A stretch of 9,482 nucleotides of DNA from JBAXBF01 sp034429745 (GTDB lineage Bacteria; Chloroflexota; Anaerolineae; Anaerolineales; DRKV01), in NCBI GenBank assembly GCA_034429745.1, contig DAOUFY010000047.1, forward strand, positions 1-9,482. Reading direction: 5' to 3'. Under the pieces are notes generated by a model. It was not told the origin of the DNA. It made no database searches and saw only the letters and a list, made by a program, of their open reading frames with translations. Positions 1-6,813 of this stretch are shown here, one piece after another. The translations under genes were made by a program, and so were the position numbers. Position 1 is the first letter of the stretch; each line of letters starts with the position of its first letter.

Positions 1-196
1 TTATCTGGATTATCGTAGGTTCTGTGGTTTTTAGGATTTCTGCAATTTCTTTGTTTGAGCGACCTTCCTCTGCCATGAGCAATATCCGGGCACGAGTCAG
101 GCTTCTTGCTGACGCTCGTCCACGGCGAATAAGCTGGTTTAAATATGCTCGGTCTTCATCTTTCAGATTTACGACGAATACGGTTTTTCTCGGCAT
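1..196 (-). CDS. IS630-type transposase, N-terminal fragment (cut by window edge)
   Basis: The minus strand is open from an ATG at 196 to the left edge (65 codons, no stop in the window). It begins MPRKTVFVV and contains a helix-turn-helix region (ARSLTRARILLMAEEGRSNK, then EIAEILKTTEPT). This is the usual N-terminal DNA-binding region of IS630/Tc1-mariner-type transposases, which recognises the element's ends; the DDE catalytic domain would lie outside the window. There is no Shine-Dalgarno motif. A weak TTTTAAGTA box (221-229, minus sense) lies about 29 bases upstream of the ATG, so a leaderless transcript is possible. I could not identify the terminal inverted repeat with confidence; if present it should lie between 197 and 354. 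Whether the element is intact cannot be judged from here. Confidence 0.8.
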   Translation of the reverse strand, partial: MPRKTVFVVNLKDEDRAYLNQLIRRGRASARSLTRARILLMAEEGRSNKEIAEILKTTEPTIIQI

Positions 197-354
197 TGTG
201 ATTGGATATAATGCATTACTTACTTAAAATACTTTTGTTATGGTGTACTAGTATTACTTATGCAGAAGTCACTTATTTTGAGTATGGATTATTTGTGCAA
301 TTCCTATATAGTTTTATTATTTTACATCTTGATTGAATGATACTTATAATTCTC

Positions 355-1308
355 TTATGGACCGGTCATATCATAATGGACATTACCGGTATTATCCGCA
401 ATGGTATTTCGCCATGTATTTAAGATTTGAATACTAGCAGTATTTTTCCTGATTATGTTATCTCTTGAGAAATAAAGTAAAATGCCCCAACTGTTATCCT
501 TAGCGGTATTATGTTCAATTATATTGCTATTGGAATATGAAAGGCATATACCTCTCGTACCATGATTAGCATTGTTATTTTTGATGTAATTTATGCTAGC
601 TGAATCAAGGCAGATGCCGGACCCGTCAAGTCCGCTAACCCTAACCATATTATTGGAGATTAAATTAGCATTAGAATATTTAAGGAAAATACCTTTACAC
701 TCCCACCAGCCATCTGCGCAAGCTTTATTCTCTGTAATGCCATTGTAACTGGAATCTACGAGGGTAATACCGCTTCCCCATATGCCATTATAACTAACAT
801 CATTGCTTTTAATTATGTTATATTTAGAAGATTCGAGGAGTAAACCGCTATTCCACCAGCCCCCAGAGCGAACATCATTATATGCGATTGTATTGTTATG
901 AGAGCTTTTGAGATAAATACCGTTGCCGTTATCCATAAGCGTGCTATTTGCTATTACATTAAAATTAGATAAAATGGAGATTCCATAGTTGCTTGAATTT
1001 ATCACCTTGAACCCCTCGATGGTGCATCCATCTCCACCCAAAATAATAGCGGTCTTGTTACGGTTAGCATCTACTATAGGCATACCTATGCCCAACAAAA
1101 TAAGTCGTTTATTTACGTTTATGCTTTCTTTGTAGGTGCCGCCCATCACTTTAATGGTATCGCCGGGGCTGGCGATATCAATGGCTGCCTGAATACTTTC
1201 GCCAGGAGTTACACTAATTGTTGCTGCATTGCTTATGCTGCTAAAGAATACTAATAACGCAATCAAGCGTATTATCAAAGTATAGCTCATTTTATCCCAA
1301 TCGGGCAT
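355..1308 (-). CDS. Secreted NosD/CASH-type parallel beta-helix repeat protein
   Basis: 317 residues. A hydrophobic signal peptide (about residues 7-29, LIALLVFF...SNA|A) is followed by the typical opening of archaeal NosD-like surface proteins (SIQAAIDIASPGDTIKV, then GGTYKESINV). Many roughly 22-residue repeats follow, from about residue 95 to 310, with N-x-I/N-N-T turns and G-I-x-L strands (GIYLKSSHNNT, GICLSYSNSN). These repeats build a right-handed beta-helix (CASH/PbH1 fold). The protein is probably exported and anchored or secreted; the ligand is unknown and is likely a sugar or cell-surface partner. Start choice is open. The ATG at 1308 has GGAG only 2 bases upstream, while the in-frame ATG at 1290 gives a cleaner signal peptide (MSYTLIIRLIALL) without the acidic PDWDK leader. 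Six extra residues are the only difference. The frame is also open without an ATG for about 29 codons upstream. No genes are in operon with it. Confidence 0.85.
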   Translation of the reverse strand: MPDWDKMSYTLIIRLIALLVFFSSISNAATISVTPGESIQAAIDIASPGDTIKVMGGTYKESINVNKRLILLGIGMPIVDANRNKTAIILGGDGCTIEGFKVINSSNYGISILSNFNVIANSTLMDNGNGIYLKSSHNNTIAYNDVRSGGWWNSGLLLESSKYNIIKSNDVSYNGIWGSGITLVDSSYNGITENKACADGWWECKGIFLKYSNANLISNNMVRVSGLDGSGICLDSASINYIKNNNANHGTRGICLSYSNSNIIEHNTAKDNSWGILLYFSRDNIIRKNTASIQILNTWRNTIADNTGNVHYDMTGP

Positions 1309-1658
1309 AACTCCTTTATTCAGCTTGATAGCATGTAAAGATTTCTGTAACTCCTTTCGCAGCCATTGACATTCGCCAATCCCTTCTTTAGATCGCTATG
1401 AACCAATGCAAATTATATAGCATTGAAACTATGACATTATGGGCAATAATAGCAGGAATGTCATAGAACAGGCTTGGCGTCGCAAAGGGAACAGGGCTCT
1501 TTTTGTTCCGCAGGAACATAAAAGCAAGAGTGATAATAGAGGCGATTGCTGTCTGGCTGTGTAGGAAGCAAAAAATAGCCTGGAATGACCGGAGAATCCC
1601 CGATAATACTGGATATGTGCATATCTTCCCGGCAACATATTGAGGACGCACGCCTTTC

Positions 1659-1687
1659 AGAACGCCCATCATGGGTGAGGGCGTTCT
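1659..1687. repeat. 9-bp inverted repeat hairpin with inner alternative stem
   Basis: AGAACGCCC (1659-1667) pairs perfectly with GGGCGTTCT (1679-1687) across an 11-base loop. An alternative inner palindrome CCCAT-C-ATGGG (1665-1675) competes with it. No T-run follows on either strand, so it is not an obvious terminator. It could be a protein-binding palindrome, an RNA switch-like structure or a subterminal hairpin of a lost mobile element. Confidence 0.6.
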
Positions 1688-1783
1688 TCCAGGCGCTGCT
1701 CCATCCCCCATTCATCGTTGAGAAGTTAATAGTTTGTTGAAATCTATGCTTGACCAGATAGCACTTTTTTGCACAATAGTAAC

Positions 1784-1805
1784 ACTGGGTGTCTGGTCAC
1801 CCAGT
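1784..1805. repeat. 8-bp perfect hairpin
   Basis: ACTGGGTG (1784-1791) and CACCCAGT (1798-1805) form an 8-bp stem with the 6-base loop TCTGGT. On the plus strand a CAAAATAAC stretch follows rather than a T-run. It sits 32 bases before the GC-rich structured island and may belong to the same element. Confidence 0.6.
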
Positions 1806-1837
1806 CAAAATAACATCACCTTCCGAACGTCGCCGGG

Positions 1838-1918
1838 GGTCGGAGGGCGCGCGAGCTGAGAAGCGGAGCCCCTTTCACTTGTGAAAAAGGGGCGTAGCTG
1901 GAAGCCGAGCGACTGACC
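1838..1918. ncRNA. GC-rich nested stem structure, candidate structured RNA
   Basis: In AT-rich surroundings this stretch is strikingly GC-rich and folds on paper into nested arms: GGTC (1838-1841)/GACC (1915-1918), GGC/GCC inside that, AGCT (1854-1857)/AGCT (1896-1899), and GCCCCTTT (1868-1875)/AAAGGGGC (1886-1893), with a further TTCAC/GTGAA pairing at the tip. GC-rich islands in AT-rich archaeal genomes often mark structured RNAs, but I see no C/D boxes, H/ACA motifs, tRNA features or known riboswitch. Strand is undetermined because the arms are near-symmetric. It may equally be the palindromic end of a mobile element. Confidence 0.3.
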
Positions 1919-2050
1919 GAGGTGAGGGTGTTTTATATAAATCTCAATAAGGATTCTTCTGAGCAATTCAGAGCTACCGCTCGACATAAGATAAAATAGA
2001 AAGGTGGATGAAAATAAGATTGGTAACTCCATAAGATAATAATGGAAAAC

Positions 2051-2138
2051 CATCGTTGGGATCGTTGTATCGTTGTTCGCCCATTAGCTACGCTCCCTAT
2101 TATAAGCTGAACACAACGACCCAACGATGACAACGATC
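2051..2138. repeat. Long imperfect palindrome built from ATCGTTG units
   Basis: The left arm holds three ATCGTTG copies (2052-2058, 2061-2067, 2069-2075). The right arm holds three inverted copies (CAACGAC 2114-2120, CAACGAT 2122-2128 and 2131-2137). Paired segments are CATCGTTGGG (2051-2060)/CCCAACGATG (2120-2129), TCGTTGT (2062-2068)/ACAACGA (2113-2119) and GTTC (2075-2078)/GAAC (2109-2112), giving 21 paired bases with two bulges. The 30-base loop has its own AGCT/AGCT pairing (2086-2089, 2105-2108). A six-T run follows at 2139-2144. Iteron-like operator or origin, attachment site, or plus-strand terminator are all possible. Confidence 0.7.
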
Positions 2139-2353
2139 TTTTTTCTAAATTTTTGGAGTGGGTTGCAGAATTATTATTTCCTTTTATTTCTTCGTTTACC
2201 TCGCTAGGAAACAACAGGATTCGATGCTATGCAATAAACATAAAAAGACTTCAAAATAACTCTGATTATTTATTTGGGCGAAATCTTTTTGATCTATGAA
2301 TCAGTTAATGATAGAATAGATAATAAAATAGAACCCAAATCCCGTTCATGCGT

Positions 2354-2361
2354 AGGTGGAG
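2354..2361 (+). promoter_or_regulatory. Ribosome-binding site deciding the GTG start at 2367
   Basis: AGGTGGAG lies 5 bases before the GTG at 2367 and closely matches the archaeal anti-Shine-Dalgarno. This favours GTG 2367 over the more upstream in-frame TTG at 2274, which has no such motif. Confidence 0.6.
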
Positions 2362-2366
2362 ATCCA

Positions 2367-2648
2367 GTGAATCAGCAAGAAGTCTTATTGGCGCTTCCTG
2401 ATAGTCAAAAAGGTGCAAAATCAATGAAGGAGATAGCTATTGAAATGGGGTTCGATATCTCTTCCTATACCAAGTGGATCAGAGTAGAGCGCAATCTATG
2501 CAGGGTGCTCAGAAAGCTGATTAAATGGGATGAAGTTACATGCGCTCGCAGGCAGAACACAGACGGCCATAGGTTTTGGTATACTGTTTATTGGAAGACT
2601 GGACTGCCTCAGCAGGACGTGCTTGTTGAATTGGAAATTGAAGTGTGA
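2367..2648 (+). CDS. Small winged-helix DNA-binding protein (hypothetical)
   Basis: 93 residues from a GTG start preceded by a strong AGGTGGAG. An in-frame TTG at 2274 would add 31 poorly structured residues. The chain opens VNQQEVLLALPDSQKGAKSM, then KEIAIEMG, followed by a basic helix (KWIRVERNLCRVLRKLIKW) and a likely beta-wing (VTCARRQNTDGHRFWYTVYW). This is the shape of a one-domain winged helix-turn-helix. It lacks a partner domain, so it is probably a transcriptional regulator or an accessory DNA-binding protein, possibly a homodimer. It faces the minus-strand defence-like block in convergent orientation. The ATCGTTG palindrome lies about 230 bases upstream and is a possible binding site (inference). 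I know no experimentally defined function for this family. Confidence 0.7.
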   Translation: MNQQEVLLALPDSQKGAKSMKEIAIEMGFDISSYTKWIRVERNLCRVLRKLIKWDEVTCARRQNTDGHRFWYTVYWKTGLPQQDVLVELEIEV

Positions 2649-2662
2649 TGAGTAGATTACCA

Positions 2663-2711
2663 TACCTCGATCATTTCTCTATGATCAATATCTATAGAGG
2701 CGAGCGAGGTA
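2663..2711. terminator. Nested inverted repeat between convergent genes
   Basis: Outer arms TACCTCG (2663-2669)/CGAGGTA (2705-2711) and inner arms CTCTAT (2677-2682)/ATAGAG (2694-2699) are nested. The repeat sits at the junction where the plus-strand winged-helix gene and the minus-strand zinc-finger gene end and overlaps the last codons of the latter. Its position suggests a bidirectional transcript end, although no clear T-run accompanies it. Confidence 0.35.
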
Positions 2712-2922
2712 CGTATTTTGGCTCTTCCACAGATCTTGCACCCCTATGATCCAAGTATGGAGAAACGCCAACTTCTGCCCGATTAGACGCTGATCTTTTC
2801 TCTGAGGAATGTGCTAAATGCACTCTGAGATTTATAGGATTTACGCAAGCGTGACACAATTCTCTTCCACACATAACGCAATATCCGATTCTTTCCTGAC
2901 TCGATCCACAAGTCTTACACAT
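2692..2922 (-). CDS. Small B-box-type zinc-finger protein
   Basis: 76 residues. Cysteines and histidines fall at C2, C5, C15, C18, C23, C26, H35 and H38, that is C-x2-C-x9-C-x2-C-x4-C-x2-C-x8-H-x2-H, the spacing of a B-box-type finger binding two zinc ions. The remaining 38 residues are polar and have no recognisable motif or membrane segment. The start is convincing: GAGGT lies 6 bases upstream of the ATG, and the upstream gene's TGA stop overlaps that GAGGT, so the two genes are almost certainly co-transcribed and translationally coupled. B-box fingers usually mediate protein contacts, so it may be an adaptor for the zinc-ribbon membrane protein or the caspase-helicase (inference). The short unstructured tail might also reflect a truncated longer protein. 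Confidence 0.65.
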   Translation of the reverse strand: MCKTCGSSQERIGYCVMCGRELCHACVNPINLRVHLAHSSEKRSASNRAEVGVSPYLDHRGARSVEEPKYVPRSPL

Positions 2923-2931
2923 ATACTTACC

Positions 2932-3696
2932 TCATAGTATTCCAATGCTATTTATAGTTATAACGAATATCAATAATATCAAGAATGATATCCCAACTAA
3001 AGTAGCTGTATGCGCCCTGTTTATATTTTTTGATTTTTGGTTATTTGTGTTGGAATTATTTAATATTATGTTTCTCAGATATGGTATCATCGCTCTCTTA
3101 GTATGGACTAATTTCTGATCACAGTTCTTAGCAATATAATCAAAATCTATAGTATAATAACATACTTTTTCTTCTTGAAAACTAGAATGACTTGATTCTC
3201 TAATTAATCGTATTAAGCCAATTAATTTATTTAACAGCTCCTGTTCTTTTGATTTTTCACCTGAAAATTTTTCGCTTGAATCTTTGGATTCTTTTAACTT
3301 AACAGTTTCATTAGTAAAACCGAGATTATACGCTTTAAATGCATAACCTGCCCCTACGATAAATGATACTACACTAACGATATAAAAGAGAAAAAATACA
3401 ATTAATGAGGGCGTTGTAGTTTGCATCTGAGTCTTAATCTCATGAAGATTAAGTCCACGAATGGTTATTGCACCCCCAAGGGCTGTAAGAACTGTGACTG
3501 CGACCCCCAATAATCCACTGTATGTACTAGCTTTTGAATCTAATAATGCCGTCCTATTATTCTCTAATTTCATCAACTCAAAAAGCTGTTCATACGCGAA
3601 CGCTCGGCTTGTCTCCTGTATCAATTCAGCGCCGCAATAAAAACAATAATCCCAATCTTCTGATACATTCAAATTACATTTTGGGCACGATACCAT
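2932..3696 (-). CDS. Zinc-ribbon protein with three predicted membrane segments
   Basis: 254 residues. An N-terminal zinc ribbon (C4-x2-C7 ... C18-x2-C21) is followed by a helix and three hydrophobic stretches: about 59-79 (GLLGVAVTVLTALGG), 97-120 (LIVFFLFYIVSVVSFIVGAG) and 230-254 (LVGISFLILLIFVI). Between segments two and three lies a 110-residue, lysine/glutamate-rich soluble region with some helical character. The run LLDSKAS (51-57) just before the first hairpin recalls the D-x-K-A stretch preceding the membrane hairpin of PycTM-like and related two-helix defence effectors; this similarity is by eye and weak. There is no ribosome-binding site. A TATAAATA box centred 27 bases upstream of the ATG indicates a leaderless transcript and a promoter of its own, 99 bases after the caspase-helicase stop. 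It could instead be an unrelated membrane protein. Confidence 0.75.
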   Translation of the reverse strand: MVSCPKCNLNVSEDWDYCFYCGAELIQETSRAFAYEQLFELMKLENNRTALLDSKASTYSGLLGVAVTVLTALGGAITIRGLNLHEIKTQMQTTTPSLIVFFLFYIVSVVSFIVGAGYAFKAYNLGFTNETVKLKESKDSSEKFSGEKSKEQELLNKLIGLIRLIRESSHSSFQEEKVCYYTIDFDYIAKNCDQKLVHTKRAMIPYLRNIILNNSNTNNQKSKNINRAHTATLVGISFLILLIFVITINSIGIL

Positions 3697-3719
3697 TTAA
3701 GTTCGATAGTTTCAGCAAA

Positions 3720-3727
3720 TATTTATA
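3720..3727 (-). promoter_or_regulatory. TATA box of the zinc-ribbon membrane gene
   Basis: TATAAATA in minus sense, preceded by purine-rich ACAAAG (BRE-like), is centred 27 bases before the ATG at 3696. Transcription should begin at or next to the start codon. Confidence 0.65.
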
Positions 3728-3795
3728 CTTTGTTACATCTATTGTTCTTAGGCTTCCCTGTTATCATCCAAGTCACCTGACTCTCCTTTCCTACA

Positions 3796-6700
3796 TCATG
3801 AAGTTGTAGGGCGGTGTCTTTCAAGTTGCTCTGCATGTTCTGTGCCAAGAACAGTTTCGATTCGATCCGGTGGCATGATCCAGACCTCAGAGACTTTCGT
3901 CACACTAGCTTCGATTAAAGCAAGGTACTCGCCCCTCACCAGCGGTACTGGAAGGTGAAGCAGATCCAGCGCTTTCACCGGAATGCCGGTCTCAAGCTGA
4001 CGTAGCAGAGCATCCATCACCTCAGGATCGGGTGTATTAGCTGGAGCAAGCACAGAGGCAATTTGGAAGGCAGATCTCAAATGGAATCGAGTTATATCTG
4101 AAATTGCCCGAATATCGCCCCCAGATACCGAACCTTGATAGGAATTGATTGTGTACTTCTTTTCCATTTCGTTAATTGGCATACCATTGATCCAGTCCCA
4201 GAGAATGCAAGCACGCTTAGTTCGAGCATGATACATCCACGAATCTGCTACGCGCCGCTGTAGAGCCACCACTGTATCATTTCCGAAGCGAATAGCTGCC
4301 TCATGATCCCATTTAAGCTCACGCTGCCCGCTCCTGAAGAGCGGCGTATACCGAGCATCAAGTTCCGGCAAGGCTTGAACAAGCGCCATAAGTTTTTCAG
4401 GTGGGATACCAGTCGATGCCATATTCCGCAAGATCTCAACAAGCTGAAGAGCCGATTCTAACGTTAATGATGATGCACCGCATGCTCTTCCGAGCAACGT
4501 GAGAGACAGCTTATTTTTGTTCCGTTCAAGTAATCCATCCGCCAACATCCGGGGCACTAAATTAAGGAGCTGAGTTTCCTGGCGCTTTTGCCACACTGGA
4601 TCACTCAGGGCACGCAAGTAGCCGCCATAAGTATTGGCAATCACGCTGACTAGCTCATCCTCCTGGATGCATTGGATTTGAGCGAGAAGGCGCAAGATCC
4701 ACGTTCCGATATTCTCTTCCTTAAATGAAGATGTTACTGGCTCTGGACCAGCCAACACATATCTGCGGAACAATTCCTGACGCTGTAGAGGCGATTCAGC
4801 TAGGATAATAGCCGTTCCCTTTTCCTGAAAGCCAAGTCGCCCGGCACGACCTGCCATATTTTTCACTTCTGCGGCTGAAAGTGAGGTTCCTTCCCAAGGA
4901 AAATCGTGTTCAACGATGATCACGGTGGATGCTGGCGTGTTAACACCTGCCGCAACACCAGTTGTTGCTGCAAGAACCTTCACGGGACTATCTGGATCAC
5001 GGAATGCACGTTCTACGATGATACGCTCATCTCGGATCAAGTTGGTATCATGGAACGCCGTACCCCCTCCAAGTGCTTGGCGCAGCTTAGATGAAGCATT
5101 TGATGTATCATATGTAGGAAGCAAATTAGTGATCGATGTTGCAGGCAGTAGACCAAGTTCTTTTGCAAGGTAGTTTGCGCATCCCTCTGCGGAGCCACGC
5201 TGGTTTCTGAATATAAGGATCTTCTCCTTGGCATTTTGTTTGGTCAAAAGTTCACGAACTAGGGGAACTATCACATCTTGAGAGCTAGGATGATCTCTTC
5301 GCTGAAGGATCAGACCTGATGGAAGGAGTTGTCTAGTCAGGTGTTCGCCCTCGATACTAAGGTACTCATAGGTCCCACTTCTATCAAGTACGCCGACCTC
5401 TAGCGGAACAGGACGAGAATCAGATATGAGAGCTTTCATAGCAAGCCACTCATGGAAGTGATTCAAGTCTCCGATAGTAGCCGACAAAAGAACGAGTTGT
5501 GGTTGAATGCCCCATTGGCGTGCCGCGCGTAGATAGGTTAATAATAATTCTACAGAGATACCCCGACGAGTGTCGGCAATAAACTGTGCCTCATCAAGCA
5601 CAACCAAGCCGAGATAATTTAGGACTGGTTGATGCCCGATAGCAAGCGAGAGAAACATCTCGAAAGTGAGGATAGCAATATCGAACTTTCCTCTTAAAAA
5701 ATCTCCTGTCTGGTCGAGATAATCCCCACAGCATCGTATTACCCGTAGACACAATCTCTCAGCGTAGATCGCATCAAAATCCTCGTACTTTTCGTTGACT
5801 AGAGCACGATATGGCAGCAGGAAGACCACCTTCCGTCCTTCTGAAATTGCACGTATCGCCGCCATTTCACCAACGAACGTCTTCCCGGAGCTGGTGGGAG
5901 CTACTACCAGAACTGATGCTCTATCGAGGACTCGGTATTCATTAACAGCCCTGATTTGAAGACTATTGAGCCCTTCAGGGAAGCATTCTGCCCAAGCATC
6001 CAGCACAGCCTTGGGCATGCCAGCTGCGGCAAGATCATAGATATCAGCCGAGACATGCACCGCGATTGTCTCCGGGAAAGCATCCAGAAACTTATCACCC
6101 CGATGTAAAGTAGGGATGGTCAAACCACCATCAATCTTTCCAAATAGGATGGGAGTCTGGGTTACCCCCATTGAAGCAGCATCAGCGCGAATGATGTCTT
6201 GCGCCTTAGCAAAGGCAGCAGTGAGACTAACGGCTCCTTCCGTTTGCGTTAGCACATCGATCAAAGCGTTCGTTAGCAATCCATGATGCCGAGTAGGATG
6301 CTCATATGCTGCCTCGTCCAATCCAGCAGCTGTGATCATCAAGCAACCACTCCCAGAGAAGCTCTCATGATCAAACGGTAGATCTCGGCTTGTTGGACTA
6401 TCATTAAGAACACGAGCCGGAGCACCTCCACTGAAACAACAATCGAGAATACAGATCACAGCTCTAGCGCTTGCTCCCTTAAATTGACGAGCAAGATCAC
6501 TCATTGCGATAGTAGATGCATTGTAATTGCTATATGCTGTGTCATGGGCAACGAGGCGATGGTCATGTGTTCCATGACCAGCAAAGGTTAGGATGACAAG
6601 ATCATCTGATTTTGCTGAACCTAATGTCTCATCTATCGCACGTCGTATATTTTCGGCAGTAGCTTCCTGGTTCAAAAGTAGTTTACAGTCGGCATCCTGT

Positions 6701-6813
6701 AGAGTATCGGAGAATAGAGCCCAAAGCGCTGTTGCATCTCGTGCAGCTCCCTTTAGATCGGAAATTTTGGGATCTATGTGACGGTCAATTCCTACGAACC
6801 TTGCCTTGATCAT
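3796..6813 (-). CDS. Caspase-like protease fused to Ski2/Hel308-like helicase
   Basis: 1005 residues. Residues 1-230 form a caspase-fold (peptidase C14) domain: start MIKARFVGIDRHIDP, LKGAARDA, catalytic His80 in FAGHGT, and catalytic Cys126 in LDCCFSGG (D-x-C arrangement). Residues 280-680 form a superfamily 2 helicase core: motif I APTSSGKT (305-312), Ia LLPYRAL (332-338), II DEAQ (407-410, instead of DExH), III SAT (444-446), IV ILIFRNQRG (532-540), V TTGVAAGVNTPAS (617-629) and VI NMAGRAGRLG (652-661). Residues 700-1005 are helical, consistent with the winged-helix and ratchet domains of Ski2-like enzymes. Both active sites look intact. The ATG has GGAG 7 bases upstream. Composition is about 50% GC in a sampled line (4021-4080) against about one third in neighbouring genes, suggesting separate acquisition. 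Likely ATP-driven nucleic-acid engagement coupled to proteolysis in defence or regulated death; the substrate is unknown. Confidence 0.92.
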   Translation of the reverse strand: MIKARFVGIDRHIDPKISDLKGAARDATALWALFSDTLQDADCKLLLNQEATAENIRRAIDETLGSAKSDDLVILTFAGHGTHDHRLVAHDTAYSNYNASTIAMSDLARQFKGASARAVICILDCCFSGGAPARVLNDSPTSRDLPFDHESFSGSGCLMITAAGLDEAAYEHPTRHHGLLTNALIDVLTQTEGAVSLTAAFAKAQDIIRADAASMGVTQTPILFGKIDGGLTIPTLHRGDKFLDAFPETIAVHVSADIYDLAAAGMPKAVLDAWAECFPEGLNSLQIRAVNEYRVLDRASVLVVAPTSSGKTFVGEMAAIRAISEGRKVVFLLPYRALVNEKYEDFDAIYAERLCLRVIRCCGDYLDQTGDFLRGKFDIAILTFEMFLSLAIGHQPVLNYLGLVVLDEAQFIADTRRGISVELLLTYLRAARQWGIQPQLVLLSATIGDLNHFHEWLAMKALISDSRPVPLEVGVLDRSGTYEYLSIEGEHLTRQLLPSGLILQRRDHPSSQDVIVPLVRELLTKQNAKEKILIFRNQRGSAEGCANYLAKELGLLPATSITNLLPTYDTSNASSKLRQALGGGTAFHDTNLIRDERIIVERAFRDPDSPVKVLAATTGVAAGVNTPASTVIIVEHDFPWEGTSLSAAEVKNMAGRAGRLGFQEKGTAIILAESPLQRQELFRRYVLAGPEPVTSSFKEENIGTWILRLLAQIQCIQEDELVSVIANTYGGYLRALSDPVWQKRQETQLLNLVPRMLADGLLERNKNKLSLTLLGRACGASSLTLESALQLVEILRNMASTGIPPEKLMALVQALPELDARYTPLFRSGQRELKWDHEAAIRFGNDTVVALQRRVADSWMYHARTKRACILWDWINGMPINEMEKKYTINSYQGSVSGGDIRAISDITRFHLRSAFQIASVLAPANTPDPEVMDALLRQLETGIPVKALDLLHLPVPLVRGEYLALIEASVTKVSEVWIMPPDRIETVLGTEHAEQLERHRPTTS

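Larger units (their letters stand above)
1309..2366. other. Long intergenic region rich in inverted repeats
   Basis: About 1 kb between the beta-helix gene and the winged-helix gene. Several overlapping open frames exist on the minus strand between 1388 and 2214. All three minus frames are open for more than 200 bases over the same stretch near 1461-1638, and none has a recognisable motif, a ribosome-binding site or a clear TATA box, so I do not call genes. What stands out is a series of hairpins (1659-1687, 1784-1805, 1838-1918, 2051-2138), listed separately. A decayed mobile element or a structured RNA locus are the two readings I find most likely. Confidence 0.5.

Noticed and set aside
24..227. 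Plus-strand open frame of 67 codons
   Set aside because: It is antisense to the clear IS630-type transposase N-terminus on the minus strand and has no recognisable protein features.
1388..1715. Three overlapping minus-strand frames of 69-107 codons
   Set aside because: All three frames are open over the same bases, none has a ribosome-binding site, a clear TATA box or a known motif, and the hydrophobic look of one frame is not enough.
1805..2214. Two minus-strand frames of 82 and 93 codons
   Set aside because: They run through the GC-rich hairpin island and the ATCGTTG palindrome and show no protein-like pattern; the structures explain the sequence better.
2274..2366. N-terminal extension of the winged-helix protein from TTG at 2274
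   Set aside because: The added residues look unstructured and there is no ribosome-binding site, whereas GTG 2367 has AGGTGGAG at 5-base spacing.
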